64,000 nt of DNA from Pseudomonas fluorescens (GTDB taxonomy: Bacteria > Pseudomonadota > Gammaproteobacteria > Pseudomonadales > Pseudomonadaceae), in the NCBI RefSeq assembly GCF_000968015.1, contig NZ_LACH01000053.1:135514-199513 (forward strand), in the 5' to 3' direction. Below, in pieces: positions 61,473-64,000 of the stretch; within the stretch, counting starts at the first letter, position 1, and each line of letters opens with the position of its first letter. The notes under the pieces are model-generated. The model saw nothing but the letters and a program-made list of their open reading frames with translations. It searched no databases and had not been told where the DNA came from. A program made the position numbers and the translations under genes.

Positions 61473-62837
61473 TCAGGCAGTCAACGCAGAATGTTCAGCC
61501 ACCGCTCGCTCGACCCAGGTATGGGCCTGACCGAGGTAATGGGCGGGGTCCAGCAGATGATCGAGTTCAGCATCCGACAGTTCGGCGGTCACTGGCGGCT
61601 CGTCGCCGAGTACCGCTCGCAGATGACGTTGTTCAGCCACTGCACGCTTGCAGCATTGCTCCAGCAAATGGTGCGCAGTGTCGCGCCCCACTCGTTGGGC
61701 GAGGACGATGCTCACCGCTTCGGCGAGCACCAGCCCTTGAGTCAGATCGAGGTTGCGGGCCATGCGCTCGGCGTCCACTTCCAGTCCGTCCGCTACCAGC
61801 CGCGCCTGCTTCAGGCTGCCGGACACCAGGCAGCAAATCTCCGGCAGGGTTTCCCACTCGGCATGCCACAGGCCCAGGCTGCGCTCGTGTTCTTGAGGCA
61901 TGGCGCTGAACAGGGTCGAGAGCAAACCGGGTACGCGAGTCGCAGCGCCAATCAGCACCGCCGCGCCCACCGGGTTGCGTTTGTGCGGCATGGTCGAAGA
62001 GCCGCCCTTGCCCGGTGCGGAAGGTTCGAACACCTCCCCCGCCTCGGTCTGCATCAACAGGCTGATGTCGCGGCCGAGTTTGCCGAGGCTGCCGGCGATC
62101 AATCCCAGTACCGAGCCGAACTCCACCAAGCGGTCTCGCTGGGTGTGCCAAGGTTGATCTGGCAGTGTCAGTTTCAATTCTTCAGCCAGCGCTTGGGCAA
62201 TCGGCATCGCCTGCTCGCCGAGGGCCGCGAGGGTTCCGGAGGCGCCACCGAATTGCAGCACCAGCAGTCGCGGTTTGAGTTCCCGCAGACGCTGACGGCT
62301 GCGAGTGACAGCGCCCAGCCACCCGGCGACTTTCATGCCGAGGGTGACGGGCGTCGCGTGCTGCAACCAGGTACGCCCGGCCAGCGGTGTGGCGACGTAT
62401 CGCACCGCTTGGGTCGCCAGCGTTTCGCCCAATTGCGCCAGATCGATTTCGATCAGTTCCAAAGCACGGCGCAGTTGCAACACCAGACCGGTGTCCATCA
62501 CGTCCTGGCTGGTCGCGCCCAGATGCACATAGCGCTCGGCTTCGGCATGGTTGGCAGCGATCTGTTTACCCAGCGCCTTGACCAACGGAATCGCCGAATT
62601 GCCCGCCGTGGCAATCGCCTCGCCGAGGGCAGCGAAGTCGTAATGCCCGGCCTGACAAGCTGCTTCAATCGGTGCGACTGCCGTTTGCGGAATCAGCCCG
62701 ACTCGCGCCTCGGCCCGGGCCAGTGCCGCTTCGAAATCAAGCATCGCTTGAACCCGACCCTGATCGCAGAACACCTCACGCATGTCGCGGGCAGTGAAAT
62801 AGGCATCGAACAATTGATTGCCCGGTCGCTCGTTCAT
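61473..62837 (-). CDS. pcaB: 3-carboxy-cis,cis-muconate cycloisomerase PcaB
   Basis: 454 residues from ATG 62837 (MNERPGNQLFDAYFTARDMREVF). Fumarase/aspartase superfamily; lactonises 3-carboxymuconate. The signature GGSSTMPHKRNPVGAAV (about 280-296) carries the mobile loop with catalytic residues; SQDVMDTGLVLQLRRALELI near 110 holds another. The frame is open for 12 residues upstream, which are not family-like. Upstream of pcaD by 11 bases. Confidence 0.93.
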   Translation of the reverse strand: MNERPGNQLFDAYFTARDMREVFCDQGRVQAMLDFEAALARAEARVGLIPQTAVAPIEAACQAGHYDFAALGEAIATAGNSAIPLVKALGKQIAANHAEAERYVHLGATSQDVMDTGLVLQLRRALELIEIDLAQLGETLATQAVRYVATPLAGRTWLQHATPVTLGMKVAGWLGAVTRSRQRLRELKPRLLVLQFGGASGTLAALGEQAMPIAQALAEELKLTLPDQPWHTQRDRLVEFGSVLGLIAGSLGKLGRDISLLMQTEAGEVFEPSAPGKGGSSTMPHKRNPVGAAVLIGAATRVPGLLSTLFSAMPQEHERSLGLWHAEWETLPEICCLVSGSLKQARLVADGLEVDAERMARNLDLTQGLVLAEAVSIVLAQRVGRDTAHHLLEQCCKRAVAEQRHLRAVLGDEPPVTAELSDAELDHLLDPAHYLGQAHTWVERAVAEHSALTA

Positions 62838-62882
62838 AAACAGTCCCTGGAGGCGTGGGCCGGTCAGGCCCACGGGTAAAGA

Positions 62883-64000
62883 TCAAAGGTCGTTTTCTAA
62901 ATACTTCGCCTGTTTCGGCAAGCGCAGGCTGAACAGGAACGCCACCGCCATCATCACCGTGACGTACCAGTAGAAGGAGTTTTCCATGCCCCCGGCCTTG
63001 AGGCTCAGAGCCACATATTCCGCCGAACCACCGAAGATTGCATTCGCCACCGCGTAAGCCAGGCCGACGCCCAATGCGCGCACTTCCGGCGGGAACATTT
63101 CGGCTTTTACCAGGCCACTGATCGAGGTGTAGAAACTGACAATCGCCAGTGCCACAGTAATCAGCACGAAGGCCAGGAACGGACTGCTGACGCTTTTCAG
63201 GCTCAGCAGGATCGGCACGGTGAACAACGTCCCGAGGGCGCCGAACCACAGCATCGAGTTACGTCGGCCGATCTTGTCCGCGAGCATGCCGAACAGCGGC
63301 TGCATGCACATATAAAGGAACAGCGCGCCGGTCATGATGTAGCTGGCGGTCTTGGCGTGCATGCCGGCGGTGTTCACCAGGTACTTCTGCATGTACGTGG
63401 TGAAGGTGTAGAAAATCAGCGAGCCACCGGCGGTGTAACCGAGCACGGTAATGAACGCAGCCTTGTGGTCGCGGAACAGCGCACGGATGCTGCCGGCGTC
63501 CTTGTTTTCGCGCATTTCCTTGCTGGTGGTTTCCTTGAGCGAGCGACGCAGGAACAGCGAAATCAACGCCGCCGCCGCACCGACGACAAACGGGATCCGC
63601 CAGCCGTAGGCGCGCAAATCATCCTCAGTGAGGAACTGTTGCAGGATTACCACCAGCGACACCGCCAGCAGTTGCCCACCGATCAGCGTCACGTACTGGA
63701 ACGAGGCGAAGAAACCGCGCTGGCCCTTGAGGGCGACTTCGCTCATGTAGGTCGCCGTGGTGCCGTACTCACCGCCCACCGACAGGCCCTGTAACAAGCG
63801 GGCGAACAGCAGCATGATCGGCGCAAAGACGCCGATGTCCTTGTAGGTCGGCAGGCAAGCGATGAGCAACGAACCGAAGCACATCATCAGAATCGAGATC
63901 AGCATCGAATTCTTGCGCCCGTGCTTGTCCGCCAGCCGGCCGAAGATCCAGCCGCCGATGGGCCGCATCAGGAACCCGGCGGCGAATACACCCGCCGTAT
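62883..64000 (-). CDS. pcaT: Dicarboxylate/aromatic acid MFS permease PcaT (5' end outside window)
   Basis: Partial, about 370 residues visible; reading frame continues past the right edge (TAGVFAAGFLMRPIGGWIFG). Metabolite:H+ symporter family; PcaT imports beta-ketoadipate in P. putida, and homologues carry alpha-ketoglutarate. The first-half motif GRLADKHGRKNSM and LQGLSVGGEYGTTATYM are typical, as is a long C-terminal helix region ending LPKQAKYLENDL. It lies 45 bases before pcaB in the order pcaT-pcaB-pcaD-pcaC known for P. putida. Confidence 0.88.
   Translation of the reverse strand, partial: TAGVFAAGFLMRPIGGWIFGRLADKHGRKNSMLISILMMCFGSLLIACLPTYKDIGVFAPIMLLFARLLQGLSVGGEYGTTATYMSEVALKGQRGFFASFQYVTLIGGQLLAVSLVVILQQFLTEDDLRAYGWRIPFVVGAAAALISLFLRRSLKETTSKEMRENKDAGSIRALFRDHKAAFITVLGYTAGGSLIFYTFTTYMQKYLVNTAGMHAKTASYIMTGALFLYMCMQPLFGMLADKIGRRNSMLWFGALGTLFTVPILLSLKSVSSPFLAFVLITVALAIVSFYTSISGLVKAEMFPPEVRALGVGLAYAVANAIFGGSAEYVALSLKAGGMENSFYWYVTVMMAVAFLFSLRLPKQAKYLENDL

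Noticed and set aside
61491..62879. Long plus-strand open frame opposite pcaB
   Set aside because: Shadow of a complete fumarase-family gene with its signature motif intact.

Overview
The window reads as chromosome of a fluorescent pseudomonad, most likely the Pseudomonas fluorescens group. The evidence is close recognition of Pseudomonas-type PhaG, FosA, XenB, the EmhRABC/TtgRABC efflux system, OlsBA and the pca genes, an OprD-family porin, high GC coding, and many short REP-type inverted repeats of the kind scattered through these genomes. No phage, insertion sequence, CRISPR array or replication origin was found.

Layout. 1-3.0 kb: end of urea carboxylase and allophanate hydrolase (urea to ammonia). 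3.3-6.9 kb: a Cache-type diguanylate cyclase, a tiny cysteine-rich protein, RsuA and PhaG. 7.07-9.8 kb: tRNA-Gly(CCC), an AT-richer stretch, a Fic-family AMPylase-like protein and a membrane protein. 9.8-14.9 kb (minus strand): a five-gene aa3/caa3-type terminal oxidase whose subunit II carries two tandem cytochrome c domains. 15.3-19.6 kb: a hypothetical gene, trans-aconitate methyltransferase, two AidA/PixA-family genes, a Fet4-like membrane protein, a DUF4142 protein and a 52-residue KGG protein. 19.7-28.6 kb: a PAS-GAF-GGDEF cyclase, LysE exporter, FosA, a LysR/YdcZ divergent pair, and a LysR - CaiB - HMG-CoA-lyase - MFS group that looks like an acyl-CoA-dependent dicarboxylate catabolic unit.

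28.9-35.7 kb: an orphan alpha-oxoamine synthase followed by a truncated MFS exporter that runs directly into the 3' end of an iron alcohol dehydrogenase (probable deletion junction), a DUF4917 (SIR2-like) gene, a YegP protein, a DJ-1/RHH pair and an EamA transporter. 35.8-48.8 kb: a methyltransferase, the LemA-TPM-TPM group, periplasmic BglX, ClsB cardiolipin synthase with YceI, a serine hydrolase pair, the ornithine-lipid genes olsB-olsA with a divergent acyl-CoA-dehydrogenase-like gene, and ACP phosphodiesterase.

49-58.4 kb: an electrophile-response group (ArsR, MFS, XenB) next to the emhR / emhABC efflux system with its recognisable operator. 58.6-64 kb: an OprD porin preceded by a PcaR-type box, convergent with the protocatechuate genes pcaC, pcaD, pcaB and pcaT (cut by the window end). 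The porin, transporter and enzymes together point to import of an aromatic acid and its conversion through beta-ketoadipate.

No completely new system could be demonstrated. The best leads are the duplicated cytochrome c domain in CoxB, the orphan alpha-oxoamine synthase with its truncated exporter, the nested 230-nt palindrome downstream of the aidA pair, and the PcaR-like box in front of the porin.
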